Shown: positions 25,693 to 35,525 of the stretch, in pieces | Layout: every line of letters starts with the position of its first letter | Position numbering within the stretch: the first letter of the stretch is position 1 | Assembly (NCBI RefSeq): GCF_022919215.1 | Contig: NZ_CP095046.1 | Coordinates: 4,144,501-4,208,500 of the forward strand | DNA from: Hymenobacter cellulosilyticus | Lineage (GTDB): Bacteria; Bacteroidota; Bacteroidia; Cytophagales; Hymenobacteraceae | Length of the DNA stretch: 64,000 nt | Reading direction: 5' to 3' | Notes under the pieces: generated by a model | What the model was told of the DNA's origin: nothing | Databases searched by the model: none | What the model saw: only the letters and a program-made list of their open reading frames with translations | Program-made: the position numbers and the translations under genes

Positions 25693-28376
25693 TTACGCCA
25701 GCGTCTTGCTGATCAGGTCTTCGGCCTTGGCAATGGCCGCACCCAGACCAGCTACATTCTTGCCGCCGGCCGTGGCGAAGAACGGCTGTCCGCCGCCGCC
25801 GCCCTGGATTTCCTTGGCCAACTCGCGCACCACGTTGGAGGCGTTGAGCTTACCCGCTTTGGCAATTTCGTCGTCGAGCATAACGGCGAGCTGGGGCTTG
25901 CCGTCGATTTCGGCGCCGAGCACCAATACCAGGTTTTCCACCGTCTGGCGCAGGTTGTAGGCCAGGGTTTTGAGGCCGTCGGCCGAGCCCACCTGCACCT
26001 GGGCGGCCAGGAAGTTGACACCATTCAGCGGCTTCACCTGGGCCACCAGCTGGTCTTTCTGCTGGTTGATGCTTTGCTGCTCAAACTGCTCGATCTGCTT
26101 GCGCAGGGCGGCAATTTCCTCGGTCTGCTTCTGCAGGCTCGGCAGCAGGTGCTGGGGGTTGCCCAGGGCTTCGCGTACCTGATTGAGCAGGTCAATCTGC
26201 TGGTCGACGTAGGCTTCGGCGGTTTCGCCAGTTACGGCTTCGATGCGGCGCACGCCAGCCCCTACGGCGCTTTCCGAGGTGATTTTGAAGAAGCCGATTT
26301 CGCCCGTGCCGCGCACGTGGGTGCCCCCGCACAGCTCCACCGAATACTCCTTATCGAAGGTGATGACGCGCACGAACTCGCCGTACTTTTCGCCGAACAA
26401 GGCCATGGCGCCCAGGTTTTTGGCCTCGGCAATAGGCACGTTGCGGCGCTCATCCAGCGGAATCTGCTGGCGAATCCGCTCGTTGACCATGCGCTCAATC
26501 TCGCGCAACTGCTCGTCGGTCACCTTGGTAAAGTGCGAGAAGTCGAAGCGTAGCAGCTTGTCGTTGACCAAAGAGCCTTTCTGCTGCACGTGGCTGCCGA
26601 TAATTTCGCGCAAAGCGGCCTGCAGCAAGTGCGTAGCCGTATGGTTTTTGCGAATCAGCTCCCGCCGGGCGTGGTCGATGCGGGCTGAGAAGTCGGCGTC
26701 CAGGTCCTGGGGCAAATCCAGGACGGTGTGCACAATCAGGTCATTTTCCTTCTTGGTGTCAATCACGCGCACCTTGCTCAGGGGCGACTCCAGGTAGCCC
26801 GTGTCGCCGATCTGTCCGCCCGACTCGGCGTAGAACGGGGTCTGGTCGAGCACCACCTGGTATTCGGTTTTGCCCTTCTTGTCGATTTTGCGGTAGCGCA
26901 GGATTTTAGCCGGGGCCTCTTCCAGGTCGTAGCCCACGAAAGCGGGCTGCTCTTCCGACTCCAGCACCACCGTCCAGTCGCTCTGCTCGGTTTCCTGGGC
27001 GTTGCGGCTGCGGTTTTTCTGCTGGGCCAGCTCTTTCTGGAAGCCTTCCTCGTCCACGGTTAAACCCTTTTCGCGGGCAATCAAAGCCGTGAGGTCCAGG
27101 GGAAGCCGAAAGTATCCGACAATTCAAAGGCGGTTTTGCCGTCGATGCGGTTGCCGTTCTGCCGGGCGGCTTCTTCCAGGGTATCAAGACGGCGTAGGCC
27201 GTTTTCGAGGGTTTTGAGGAAGGCTACTTCTTCCTCTTCCACTACGCGCTGTACGAAGGCTGTTTGCTGCTTGAGCTCGGGGAAAATGCCGGCCATCTGG
27301 TCGGCCAGCACGGGCACGAGCTTGTAGAGGAAGGGCTGCTTTTGGCCCAGCGACGAAAAGGCGTAGCGCACGGCCCGGCGCAGAATGCGGCGAATCACGT
27401 AGCCGGCCTTCACGTTGGAAGGCAGCTGCCCGTCGGCAATGGCGAAGCTGATGGTGCGGATGTGGTCGGCCAGCACCCGAATGGCAATGTCGGTTTTCTC
27501 TTCTTCCGTGGCCGGCTGGTCGTTCACGGTGGCCGGGGCCGTGCCGTGGTATTTCACCCCGGCCTCGGCGGCAATAAACTGAATCAGGGGCTGGAAAACG
27601 TCGGTGTCGTAGTTCGACTTCACGCCCGACACGGCCATCATCAAACGCTCGAAGCCCATACCCGTGTCGACGCTCTGCTCGGGCAGCTTGATGAGGGACT
27701 TGTCGGCCAGGCGCTGGAACTCCATGAACACGTTGTTCCAGATTTCCACGACCTGCGGGTGGTCGGCATTCACCAGCTCGCGGCCGGGCTTCTGGGCCCG
27801 CTCCTCTTCGGAGCGCAGGTCGATGTGGATTTCGGTGCAGGGGCCGCAGGGGCCGGTGTCGCCCATCTCCCAGAAGTTGTCCTTCTTATTGCCGGGCAGA
27901 ATCCGGTCGTCGGTGGTGTACTGGCGCCACAAGTCCTGGGTTTCGGAGTCGGCGGCGGTACCGTCCTTCTCGTCGCCCTCGAAATAGGTGACGTAGAGGC
28001 GGTCCTTTTCCAGCTTATAGACCTCGGTAAGCAGCTCCCAGGCCCAGGCAATGGCGTCCTTCTTGAAATAGTCGCCAAACGACCAGTTGCCCAGCATTTC
28101 GAACATGGTGTGGTGGTAGGTGTCGTAGCCTACCTCTTCCAAATCGTTGTGCTTGCCCGATACGCGCAGGCACTTCTGGGTGTCGGCAATGCGCTTGTAG
28201 GGCGCGGGCTTGTTGCCCAGGAAATAATCCTTGAACGGAGCCATGCCCGAGTTGATGAACAGCAGCGTAGGGTCGTCCTTCACCACGATGGGCGCCGAGG
28301 GCACGATGTGGTGGCCTTTGGAAGCAAAGAAATCCAGGAACTGCTGGCGGACGTGGCTGGCGGTGGGAAGTGACAT
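25693..28376 (-). CDS. alaS: Alanyl-tRNA synthetase, one frameshift
   Basis: The N-terminal catalytic part starts [20 protein letters not shown] with class II motifs ([65 protein letters not shown]). It breaks at FGFPWTSRL*. The next frame carries the rest: the editing domain with [11 protein letters not shown] and [13 protein letters not shown] (zinc/editing His and Cys residues), then the C-Ala oligomerisation domain ending [20 protein letters not shown]. One G missing from the run 27099-27102 accounts for the break ([16 protein letters not shown]); the corrected gene has exactly 895 codons. As an essential gene it is very unlikely to be truly broken. Confidence 0.96.
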
Positions 28377-28505
28377 AAGGAGTAACGCGAAGCTGAACTT
28401 TGCGAATCGAGTGATGCGGTGAACGAAGCCGGCCGCGCCCCGTGGAATTGGCGGCAGCCGGGAATTTGGTTACTTTTCGCCTTTCCAGCGGAAAGGCCGT
28501 TCCGG

Positions 28506-28513
28506 CAAAGTTA
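28506..28513 (-). promoter_or_regulatory. Candidate -7 element for alaS
   Basis: TAACTTTG on the minus strand, about 130 bp upstream of the alaS ATG, matches TAnnTTTG. Confidence 0.35.
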
Positions 28514-28566
28514 GCCGACTAAGCCGGAAAGCGAAACTGCTGCGACAAAGCCTTTGGTTTTCGTTA

Positions 28567-28660
28567 GTCATGCTGAGCTTGCCGAAGCATCTCTACCGCA
28601 GGACTAATCAAATGCTGTTGCAACGAAGCGGTAGAGATGCTTCGGCAGGCTCAGCATGAC
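28567..28660. repeat. Family B inverted repeat (B1)
   Basis: 33-base arms GTCATGCTGAGCTTGCCGAA.../...TTCGGCAGGCTCAGCATGAC pair with one mismatch around a 28-base loop. The element sits in the divergent promoter region between alaS and the MerR gene; the rest of that 311-bp gap shows no ORF. Confidence 0.8.
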
Positions 28661-28687
28661 GCCCATTTAGTTTGACACCACTCCACC

Positions 28688-29050
28688 ATGCCCTACAAAG
28701 AGCGCGACATCGAGAAGCAGTATTTCACCATCGGCGAGGTGGCGGCCCAGTTCAACGTGGCCCCGTCGCTGATTCGCTTTTGGGAAACCGAGTTTGAGGA
28801 GCTGCGCCCGCGCAAAAGCAAGAAAGGCAACCGCCTCTACACGCCCCAGGACGTGGATATTTTCCGCACGATTTACCACCTGGTCAAGGAGCGCGGCTAC
28901 ACCATTCCCGGCGCGCGGGACATGCTCAAGCAGAAAGGCCCCCAGCTCAAGGAGAAAATTGACGTGATTCAGAGCCTGGAAAAAGTGCGCGGCTTCCTGG
29001 TGACCATGAAAAAGGAGCTCGACGCCATTGGCAAGGCCCAGCAGGGGTAG
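28688..29050 (+). CDS. MerR-family transcriptional regulator
   Basis: 120 aa. The N-terminal winged helix-turn-helix is YFTIGEVAAQFNVAPSLIRF, then WETEFEELRPRKSKKGNRLY, giving the MerR HTH and wing; TPQDVDIFRTIYHLVKERGY follows, then a short dimerisation coiled coil (LKEKIDVIQSLEKVRGFLVT). There is no C-terminal effector domain and no Cys cluster for metal binding, so the signal is unknown. This short MerR type is common as a single gene in Bacteroidetes. Confidence 0.9.
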   Translation: MPYKERDIEKQYFTIGEVAAQFNVAPSLIRFWETEFEELRPRKSKKGNRLYTPQDVDIFRTIYHLVKERGYTIPGARDMLKQKGPQLKEKIDVIQSLEKVRGFLVTMKKELDAIGKAQQG

Positions 29051-29455
29051 ATGCAGGCGCTGATATTAGTAACCGGGCAAAGTAACCTACTATCCCGGTT
29101 TCGGACGATTCTGCAAATCCGGTTTTCCACGGCCACCATTGCCGAGTATGGCAACCCAGGTGAGTTTGTCGTGCAGTTTTCGGGGCATCACCAGCTGTTC
29201 GTTGAGTACTACGGCCAGAATCTGGCTGATTGGGATGACGACGAAGTTGCCTTTATCAAGTCTGCTTTACCTACCGCGCAACACGTCTACAGCCTTGGCT
29301 ACCGCGGAATAGAGTTTGCCAAACAAGCAATTATCAGCCTAGCAAATTCTGTGGAGATGATAGTTGACAATGACTGTGGTACACTGCTAACCGGCGCAGA
29401 TTTCGTGCGCAAAGTCCTGGCCGAGCCTAACTGGTACTGGTTTGATGATTTATAA
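29051..29455 (+). CDS. Hypothetical protein abutting the MerR gene
   Basis: 134 aa; its ATG immediately follows the TAG of the MerR gene with no gap, suggesting translational coupling. No signal peptide. Sequence features: SNLLSRFRTILQIRFSTATI, EFVVQFSGHHQLFVEYYGQN, DDDEVAFIKSALP and a C-terminus rich in aromatics (NWYWFDDL). Its base composition is more AT-rich than its neighbours. No family recognised. Confidence 0.6.
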   Translation: MQALILVTGQSNLLSRFRTILQIRFSTATIAEYGNPGEFVVQFSGHHQLFVEYYGQNLADWDDDEVAFIKSALPTAQHVYSLGYRGIEFAKQAIISLANSVEMIVDNDCGTLLTGADFVRKVLAEPNWYWFDDL

Positions 29456-29484
29456 GTACTGTATTTAAAGTTTATAACACCTCT

Positions 29485-30614
29485 ATGCCCATTTCTACCG
29501 ACGAATTACTCTTCCACGAAGTCGCTCTAACGTTATTCCCCGGCATCGGGCCGCAGCTGACGCGGCAGCTGATGAGCTACGGGGCTCGGCCAAAAACGTG
29601 CTGATGCTGCCCCCGGGCAAGCTGCGCAAGATTCCCGGCGTGGGCCCGACGACGGTGGCCACGCTGACCGGCGGGGAACGAACTACCGCCCTGAAAAAAG
29701 CTGAAGACGCATTGCGCAAGGCCGAAAAGGACGGGGTGCAGCTCTTGTTCTACACCAGTAAACGGTATCCGAGCCGGCTCAAAACCATTCCCGACGCGCC
29801 CGTGCTGCTCTACTACCAGGGCACGGCCGACCTGAACCAGCCCAAAACCATCGGCATCGTGGGCACGCGCAAGGCCACCGACTACGGCCGGGAGCAAACC
29901 GAACGGCTGGTAAAAGGCTTTGTAAACCACCGTCCGCTGGTCATCAGCGGTCTGGCCTACGGCATCGACATTGCCGCCCACCGCGCCGCCTTGCAGGAAG
30001 GGCTGGAAACGGTGGGCGTTATGGCGACGGGCCTGGACGTGCTCTACCCGGCGGCCCACCGCAAAACAGCCGAGAAAATGCTGACCCAGGGCGGCCTGCT
30101 CACCGAGTTTGCCTTCGGCACCCAGCCCGACCGCTACAACTTCCCGGCGCGGAACCGCATTATAGCCGGCTTGTCGGATGGCACGGTGGTCGTGGAAGCG
30201 GCCCGCAAAGGTGGGGCGCTAATAACGGCCGAAATTGCCCTGAGCTACAACAAGGACGTGCTGGCTATTCCCGGCAACCTGGGCAGCGCGGCTTCCGAAG
30301 GCTGCAACGACCTGATTAAAGCCAACAAAGCTGCCCTCTACGGCGAGCCGGCCGACCTGGAACAACTGCTCAACTGGGACGCGGCCCTGCACCAGAGCGG
30401 CAAGTTCAAGCCCACGCCCACCTACGACCCGGCCGACTTCACGCCCGAAGAGTGTCGGCTGCTGGAAGTGCTGCTGGTGAGCAAGGAAGAGCAGATGGAC
30501 AACCTGAGCTGGAAAGCCCAGTTGCCGGTGAATAAAGTGGCCACGCTGCTGCTGGGCCTAGAGTTTCGGGGCGTGGTGAAGGCCCTACCGGGTAAGAAAT
30601 TCGTGCTGGTATAA
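29485..30614 (+). CDS. dprA: DNA-processing protein DprA, one frameshift
   Basis: DprA loads RecA on incoming single-stranded DNA during transformation. ATG 29485 opens MPISTDELLFHEVALTLFPG, IGPQLTRQLMSYG, then breaks. Restoring one G at 29581-29584 gives YGGSAKNVLMLPPGKLRKIP and joins the main frame (exactly 377 codons). The Rossmann-like core shows IGIVGTRKATDYGREQTERL, VISGLAYGIDIAAHRAAL, GVMATGLDVLYPAAHRK, LLTEFAFGTQP, FPARNRIIAGLSDGTVVVEA, GALITAEIAL and PGNLGSAASEGCNDLIK. A C-terminal winged-helix domain follows. Terminal helix-hairpin-helix region: LRKIPGVGPTTVATL. Confidence 0.94.
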
Positions 30615-30659
30615 CTTCCTGTCATCACCCTACTCAGTTCTTCCACTAACCCTTTCCCT

Positions 30660-33182
30660 ATGATTAAATTCCGACTCCTTTTCACTGGCATCATTTTATT
30701 TGGAGGTTGTTGGCCGGCGGCGCTGGCCCAGCAGGCCGACGCAGGCTTTGCTCCCGCCAGCGTGTACGCCCCGGCCGAGGTCTACTCGACCTTGGAACAG
30801 CCCGACGGCAAGCGCATCGTGTCGGGCGCTTTTCTACGGGCCAACAACGCGCCGGCGGTAAGCCTGAGCTGCTTCAACCCGGATGGCACCCTTGATGCTA
30901 ACTTTCAGCGCAATCTGGGCTCTGCGGCTTATACTTATCGGGTCCGGAAGGCCAACAACGGTAAAATCTTCCTGACTTCGGCCTTCTCCGGGGAACCGGT
31001 CATTGCGGGCGGTATCACCCGCTACGAGCCGCTGCGCCTCAATGCCGACGGTACCGCCGACGCCACCTTTGACGTAGGCTCAGGCGCTGCTGCCACGGGT
31101 GAGCCGGGCTTTGTGAACGACGTGGTACCCCTACCCGACGGCCGCGTGCTGGTGGTCGGTTTTTTCGACAATTTCAACGGCACGGCCGCCAACGGCATCG
31201 TGCGCCTCACCGCCAGCGGGGCCATCGACCCCACGTTCACGCCGGGCAGCGGGGCCGAATTCGGCGACGTGCTGACGGCAGTGGCGCTGCCCAGTGGCAA
31301 AATCCTAATCGGCGGCCTTTTTTCGTCGTACGACGGGCAGCCCTGCGCCGGCGTAGCCCGCCTGAATGCCAACGGCACCTACGATCCTACCTTTACCCAG
31401 GCCCTGAACCCTACCAGCGCGACGTATAACATGGCCGTGCAGCCCGACGGCAAGGTCCTGATAGCTGGTGACGAGTTTGTCGGGGCCCAGGGTTTCCCGC
31501 TGGTACGGCTCTTACCCAATGGCACCGTGGACCCCAGCTTTGCCACGCCCACCGCGCTACCACCGGGCAGTATCAGCTCCTTTTCCGGGGACGCCATCCA
31601 GCTTCAGGCCGATGGCAAAATCGTTTATATCAGCAACCCGAACGCAACGGGAGCCACCATCCCCGGCGTAGGCCGCCTCAATGCGGACGGCACTTTCGAC
31701 GCTTCCTTCCAGGTGGGAGCCGGCCCCGATAAGCAGCCCCGCACCCTGACGCTGTTGGCCAGCGGCCAGCTGCTGGTGGGCGGTGATTTTCAGGATTTCA
31801 GCGGCACCGCCGACCGGGCCCTGGCCCAGCTTTCGAGCAGCGGCGCGCTGGAACCGTCATTTTTGCCCAAACTGCAGGTACCGGGCAGTATTACCACCCT
31901 GCTGCAGCAAGCCGATGGGAAAGTGCTGGCTGGAGGCTTTTTCTCCGAAGTCAACGGGCAGCCCCTGCGGCGCTTGGCCCGCTTCACTGCCAACGGCAGC
32001 CTGGATGCCACCTTTGCCACGGCCAATTCGGGTCTGTCGGGTATCGTCGTCGACTTGGCCGTGCAGCCCGACGGCCGCATCCTGGCCGCTACCACGCAGG
32101 CTCTGCGCCGCTTTCAAGCCACCGGTGCCCCGGACAACAGCTGGTTGGGGCCTGACTTTACATACAGTGGCCTGACGCGCCTGATGCTGCAGCCTGATGG
32201 CCGCGTGCTGGTCGGCGGTAACTACATGACCAGCAACGGTACCGCAGTTGCTACTCCCCTTCTGCGGCTGCTGGCCAACGGTGCTTCCGACAATTCCTTT
32301 ACGCCCACTAGTACCGGCAACAACCGGTTTTCCGGTGTGCAGACATTTGCCCTGCAGCCCGATGGAAAAATTCTGGTGGCAGGCTCGTATCGGGTAAGCA
32401 GCAGCCCTACTGCTCTTCGGGTTCTGAAGCGGCTGGAGGCTACTGGCGCTGAAGATGCCAGCTTTGCCGGTGGGGAGTTCGAGGGTGTGGGCCTGAGTGA
32501 TATTCGCTTAAACCGGCTCGAACTACAGCCCGATGGCAAGGTGCTGGTCGGTGGCGCTTTTTTGGGCTATAACGGGGTAACCGTCGCCAACCTCCTTCGG
32601 GTGCAAGCCAACGGTACGCTGGACCCTGGCTTTATGGCACCTCCCACCACGGGCACCATCTACACCCTGGCGCTGCAACCCAACAACCGGATACTAGTCG
32701 GCGGGGACTTCAAAAGCACGGCCTTGCCTACTAACCTGGCCCGCCTGCAGCCGGATGGACAGGCCGACGCCTCGTTTGGCTCAACGGCCGTTCCCAACAA
32801 TGCCGTGCAAGCCCTAGTGGTGCAAGCTGGCGGCGGTATTGTGGCAGGCGGGTCCTTTTCCGCCCTGGGCAGTACCTCCAGTCCAGCTTTGGGCCGCATC
32901 GTAGCACCCAACGTACTAGCGGTGGCCGCGCCCGGCACCGTAGCCGCGCAGACGCAGGTGTGGCCAGTACCCGCCCGTGGCAGCCTGCACATACTGCCCG
33001 CCGCCACGGCCCAGGCCCACACGCTGGAACTTGTGGATCAGGTGGGCCGCACGGTGCAGCAGCAGCCCTTGCGGAGTGGGCTGTCCACCACGCTGGCCCT
33101 GGAGAAGGTGGCACCCGGCATGTATCTGCTGCGCGTCGTCTATGCCGAAGGCGTCGTGACCCGCCGGGTTCAGGTGCAATAA
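30660..33182 (+). CDS. Delta-60 repeat protein with T9SS sorting domain
   Basis: 840 aa. Signal peptide (FTGIILFGGCWPAALAQQ). Residues about 30-740 contain some 12-14 delta-60 repeats of the type LQPDGKVLVGGxF...LxRLxANGxLDxxF (for example VQPDGKVLIAG, LQPDGRVLVGGNY, LQPDGKILVAGSY), which fold as a beta-propeller-like structure. The end has a T9SS type A sorting domain: VWPVPARGSLHILP, LELVDQVGRTVQQQPL, APGMYLLRVVYAEGVVTRRV. It is exported through the type IX system to the cell surface. Adhesion or an enzyme scaffold are possible roles; no catalytic motif seen. Confidence 0.88.
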   Translation: MIKFRLLFTGIILFGGCWPAALAQQADAGFAPASVYAPAEVYSTLEQPDGKRIVSGAFLRANNAPAVSLSCFNPDGTLDANFQRNLGSAAYTYRVRKANNGKIFLTSAFSGEPVIAGGITRYEPLRLNADGTADATFDVGSGAAATGEPGFVNDVVPLPDGRVLVVGFFDNFNGTAANGIVRLTASGAIDPTFTPGSGAEFGDVLTAVALPSGKILIGGLFSSYDGQPCAGVARLNANGTYDPTFTQALNPTSATYNMAVQPDGKVLIAGDEFVGAQGFPLVRLLPNGTVDPSFATPTALPPGSISSFSGDAIQLQADGKIVYISNPNATGATIPGVGRLNADGTFDASFQVGAGPDKQPRTLTLLASGQLLVGGDFQDFSGTADRALAQLSSSGALEPSFLPKLQVPGSITTLLQQADGKVLAGGFFSEVNGQPLRRLARFTANGSLDATFATANSGLSGIVVDLAVQPDGRILAATTQALRRFQATGAPDNSWLGPDFTYSGLTRLMLQPDGRVLVGGNYMTSNGTAVATPLLRLLANGASDNSFTPTSTGNNRFSGVQTFALQPDGKILVAGSYRVSSSPTALRVLKRLEATGAEDASFAGGEFEGVGLSDIRLNRLELQPDGKVLVGGAFLGYNGVTVANLLRVQANGTLDPGFMAPPTTGTIYTLALQPNNRILVGGDFKSTALPTNLARLQPDGQADASFGSTAVPNNAVQALVVQAGGGIVAGGSFSALGSTSSPALGRIVAPNVLAVAAPGTVAAQTQVWPVPARGSLHILPAATAQAHTLELVDQVGRTVQQQPLRSGLSTTLALEKVAPGMYLLRVVYAEGVVTRRVQVQ

Positions 33183-33206
33183 ACGGCCCCCTTACACTTG
33201 CCAGAA

Positions 33207-33238
33207 AAGGACGAACCAGCCGGTTCGTCCTTTTTTTA
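33207..33238 (+). terminator. Terminator of the delta-60 gene
   Basis: AAAGGACGAACC-AGCC-GGTTCGTCCTTTTTTT: a 12-bp stem with a T7 tail. Confidence 0.85.
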
Positions 33239-33275
33239 TGCGGGTTGGTTGAATTTCACCTCTACCTTGCGGGGT

Positions 33276-34097
33276 ATGCTACTGTTGAATGATGCTTTGC
33301 TCCCAACTGCCGCTCTACCCCTGCCCAACCGGGGTCTGGCTTTTGGCGACGGGTTCTTCGAGACCCTGATTTTCGCGGAAAACCGCCTGCGCTACGCCAC
33401 CGAACACGTGGCCCGCATGCAGCAGGCCGCCGCGGAGCTCTATCTGATGCTGCCTGCCGCGCTGGCCTCGGCAGCAGCCCTGGAAGCTACACTGGCCCGC
33501 CTGGTTCAGGCCAACAACCTGCCCGCGGCCCGCCTGCGCCTGCAGCTCTGGCGCAGCGGCGGGGGCCGCTACACGCCTCTTACCGACACAGTAGAATGGC
33601 TGGCTACCGCCGAAGCCTTTGTCGCAGACACCTCCCCTGTGCAGCTAGCCGATTTTGCCCGGGAAACCCAGACGAATTATTCGCCCTTAAGCTTTTGCAA
33701 AGGCCCCCAGGCCTGGCTCTATGTGCGGGCGGCCCGCGAGCGGCAAAAGCGCAGCCTGGACGATATTATTCTCTGTGATGCCGCTGGCCACGTGGCCGAA
33801 GCCGGCGCCTCGGCCGTTTTCTGGGTTCGAAACAAGACGTTGTTTACCCCGAGCCTTGCCACTGGCTGCGTGGCCGGGGTACGCCGCCAGCACTTACTAC
33901 ACGTGGCCAGGCAGCACCATTTGCCCTACGTAGAGGGCCTGTTTACGAATCAGGATATAGCAGCAGCGGAAGCGGTATTCGTCGCTAACGTGGCCGCCAT
34001 TCGGCCGGTCCTACAACTGGGGCAGACGTGTTTTGCGCTGCAGCATCCGGTAGTGGAACAGTTACTGGGCTGGGAAAAGATGGCCAGGCCGCTCTAG
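33276..34097 (+). CDS. Class IV PLP aminotransferase / aminodeoxychorismate lyase-like
   Basis: 273 aa from ATG 33276; the longer frame would run through the upstream terminator, so this start is preferred. Class IV fold: LPNRGLAFGDGFFETLIFAE, then ARLRLQLWRSGGGRYTP, the PLP-lysine region NYSPLSFCKGPQAWLYVRAA, DDIILCDAAGHVAEAGASAV with the conserved Glu, and TGCVAGVRRQHLL. Family members act as branched-chain aminotransferase, D-amino acid aminotransferase or PabC (4-amino-4-deoxychorismate to p-aminobenzoate). The length favours PabC-like, but this is not certain. No folate genes adjoin it. Confidence 0.82.
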   Translation: MLLLNDALLPTAALPLPNRGLAFGDGFFETLIFAENRLRYATEHVARMQQAAAELYLMLPAALASAAALEATLARLVQANNLPAARLRLQLWRSGGGRYTPLTDTVEWLATAEAFVADTSPVQLADFARETQTNYSPLSFCKGPQAWLYVRAARERQKRSLDDIILCDAAGHVAEAGASAVFWVRNKTLFTPSLATGCVAGVRRQHLLHVARQHHLPYVEGLFTNQDIAAAEAVFVANVAAIRPVLQLGQTCFALQHPVVEQLLGWEKMARPL

Positions 34098-34300
34098 CGG
34101 TTCGACGTCAGGTTGCCGCAGCGTAGCCGCAGCCAGCTTTCCTCAAACTCCGCCAGGTCGGCTTCCGTGACGTTATTTACGCGCAGTATTTCGGTTCGAT
34201 CCTGCTCATCACACCCCTCCAGGGCATAAAGGGCAATCCAAGCGCGATGCTTGCGGGAAAGCACGGGTGATTCGAGGGAAGACACTGGAGTACTGAACAC
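34094..34300 (-). CDS. Small hypothetical protein
   Basis: 68 aa, acidic-helical (WIALYALEGCDEQDRTEILR, VTEADLAEFEESWLRLRCGN). Convergent with the aminotransferase: both stops lie in the same CTAG tetranucleotide at 34094-34097. There is no signal peptide, and the start is uncertain. Its codon pattern looks coding; no family recognised. Confidence 0.5.
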   Translation of the reverse strand: MFSTPVSSLESPVLSRKHRAWIALYALEGCDEQDRTEILRVNNVTEADLAEFEESWLRLRCGNLTSNR

Positions 34301-34642
34301 GGAAGAAAGGAGGGCAAGTTGGCGGATACTTACGCAAGCTACGCCCTTTTGGATTTTATAAATACAATTGAACTCTCTTTAAACGTAAGCCCAGCCGTAA
34401 AATTCCCTTCGCATTAGAAATTTACCAAATAAGGCCTACCGGGTAATTCAACGCACTAACTGAATGCAGGTTACAATTCTCCCGTAATTACTTATAAAAC
34501 AAGTAGACAGTAGTAGCCCGTCTTATCAAGAAGTATAATCTATGCCAAATAAATGCAAATCACATTACAACGCCTCCTTTTAGTAAAGAATTGTTGCTGC
34601 GTCAACGAGCCCTGTAGCAGATGCCCACATATGCACACATAA
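34301..34642. other. Intergenic region, AT-rich, no gene seen
   Basis: About 340 bp of AT-rich sequence between the small hypothetical gene and the thyA terminator. No ORF, repeat arm or TAnnTTTG match was recognised; it presumably holds the promoter of the leftward small gene. Confidence 0.4.
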
Positions 34643-34674
34643 GCGCCCCGGCAATAAAACAGTTGCCGGGGCGC
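34643..34674 (-). terminator. thyA terminator
   Basis: GCGCCCCGGCAA-TAAAACAG-TTGCCGGGGCGC, a perfect 12-bp GC-rich stem 24 bp past the thyA stop. Confidence 0.65.
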
Positions 34675-34698
34675 CTAGTAGCTGATAACCGGTGAATT

Positions 34699-35493
34699 TT
34701 AGACTGCTACAGGGGCCTTGATGGCGGGGTGCGGGTCGTAGTTCTCCAACGTAAAGTCGTCGTAGCGGAAGCTGAAGATGTCTTTCACTGCCGGGTTCAG
34801 GCGCATTTGGGGCAAAGGCCGCGGCTCCCGGGTAAGCTGCAGGCGGGCCTGCTCCAGGTGGTTGGAATACAGGTGAGTATCGCCGCCGGTCCAGATAAAC
34901 TCGCCGGGCTGCAGGCCGGTTACCTGGGCCATCATGAGGGTAAGCAGAGCGTAGGAGGCAATGTTGAAGGGCACGCCCAGAAATACGTCGGCCGAACGCT
35001 GGTAGAGCTGGCAGCTGAGCTTGCCGTCGGCCACGTAGAACTGGAACAAGGCGTGACAGGGCATCAGGTGCATCTGGTCCAGCTCAGCCACGTTCCAAGC
35101 CGAAACCAGGATGCGGCGCGAATCGGGCGAGGTGGTAAGCTGGCGCACGACTTCCGAAATCTGGTCGATGTGGGAGCCGTCGGGCCGGGGCCAGTTGCGC
35201 CACTGCTTGCCGTACACCGGACCTAGGTCGCCATTCGCATCGGCCCACTCATCCCAGATCTTTACGCCGTTGTCGGTCAGATACTTAATATTCGTATCGC
35301 CCTGCAAAAACCACAGCAGCTCGTGGATAATGCTTTTCAGGTGCACCTTCTTGGTCGTAACCAGCGGAAAGCCCTTTTGCAGGTCGAAGCGCATCTGGTG
35401 GCCGAAGATGCTGAGTGTGCCGGTGCCGGTGCGGTCGGTTTTCTGGGTGCCGTGGTCGAGAATGTGGCGGACGAGGTCGAGGTACTGCTGCAT
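34699..35493 (-). CDS. thyA: Thymidylate synthase
   Basis: 264 aa, the same length as E. coli ThyA. It methylates dUMP to dTMP with methylene-THF. Motifs: [20 protein letters not shown] (phosphate-binding Arg), [39 protein letters not shown], then [10 protein letters not shown] with the catalytic Cys, [20 protein letters not shown] and [20 protein letters not shown]. Intact and full length. A folA gene is not adjacent. Confidence 0.98.
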   Translation of the reverse strand: MQQYLDLVRHILDHGTQKTDRTGTGTLSIFGHQMRFDLQKGFPLVTTKKVHLKSIIHELLWFLQGDTNIKYLTDNGVKIWDEWADANGDLGPVYGKQWRNWPRPDGSHIDQISEVVRQLTTSPDSRRILVSAWNVAELDQMHLMPCHALFQFYVADGKLSCQLYQRSADVFLGVPFNIASYALLTLMMAQVTGLQPGEFIWTGGDTHLYSNHLEQARLQLTREPRPLPQMRLNPAVKDIFSFRYDDFTLENYDPHPAIKAPVAV

Positions 35494-35525
35494 GGCGCGA
35501 AAGTACGAAGCCCGCCGGATTCATG

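Noticed and set aside
25693..28376. alaS as a pseudogene or programmed frameshift
   Set aside because: The break lies in a plain G run without a slippery heptamer or stimulatory structure, and the same kind of error recurs in many other genes.
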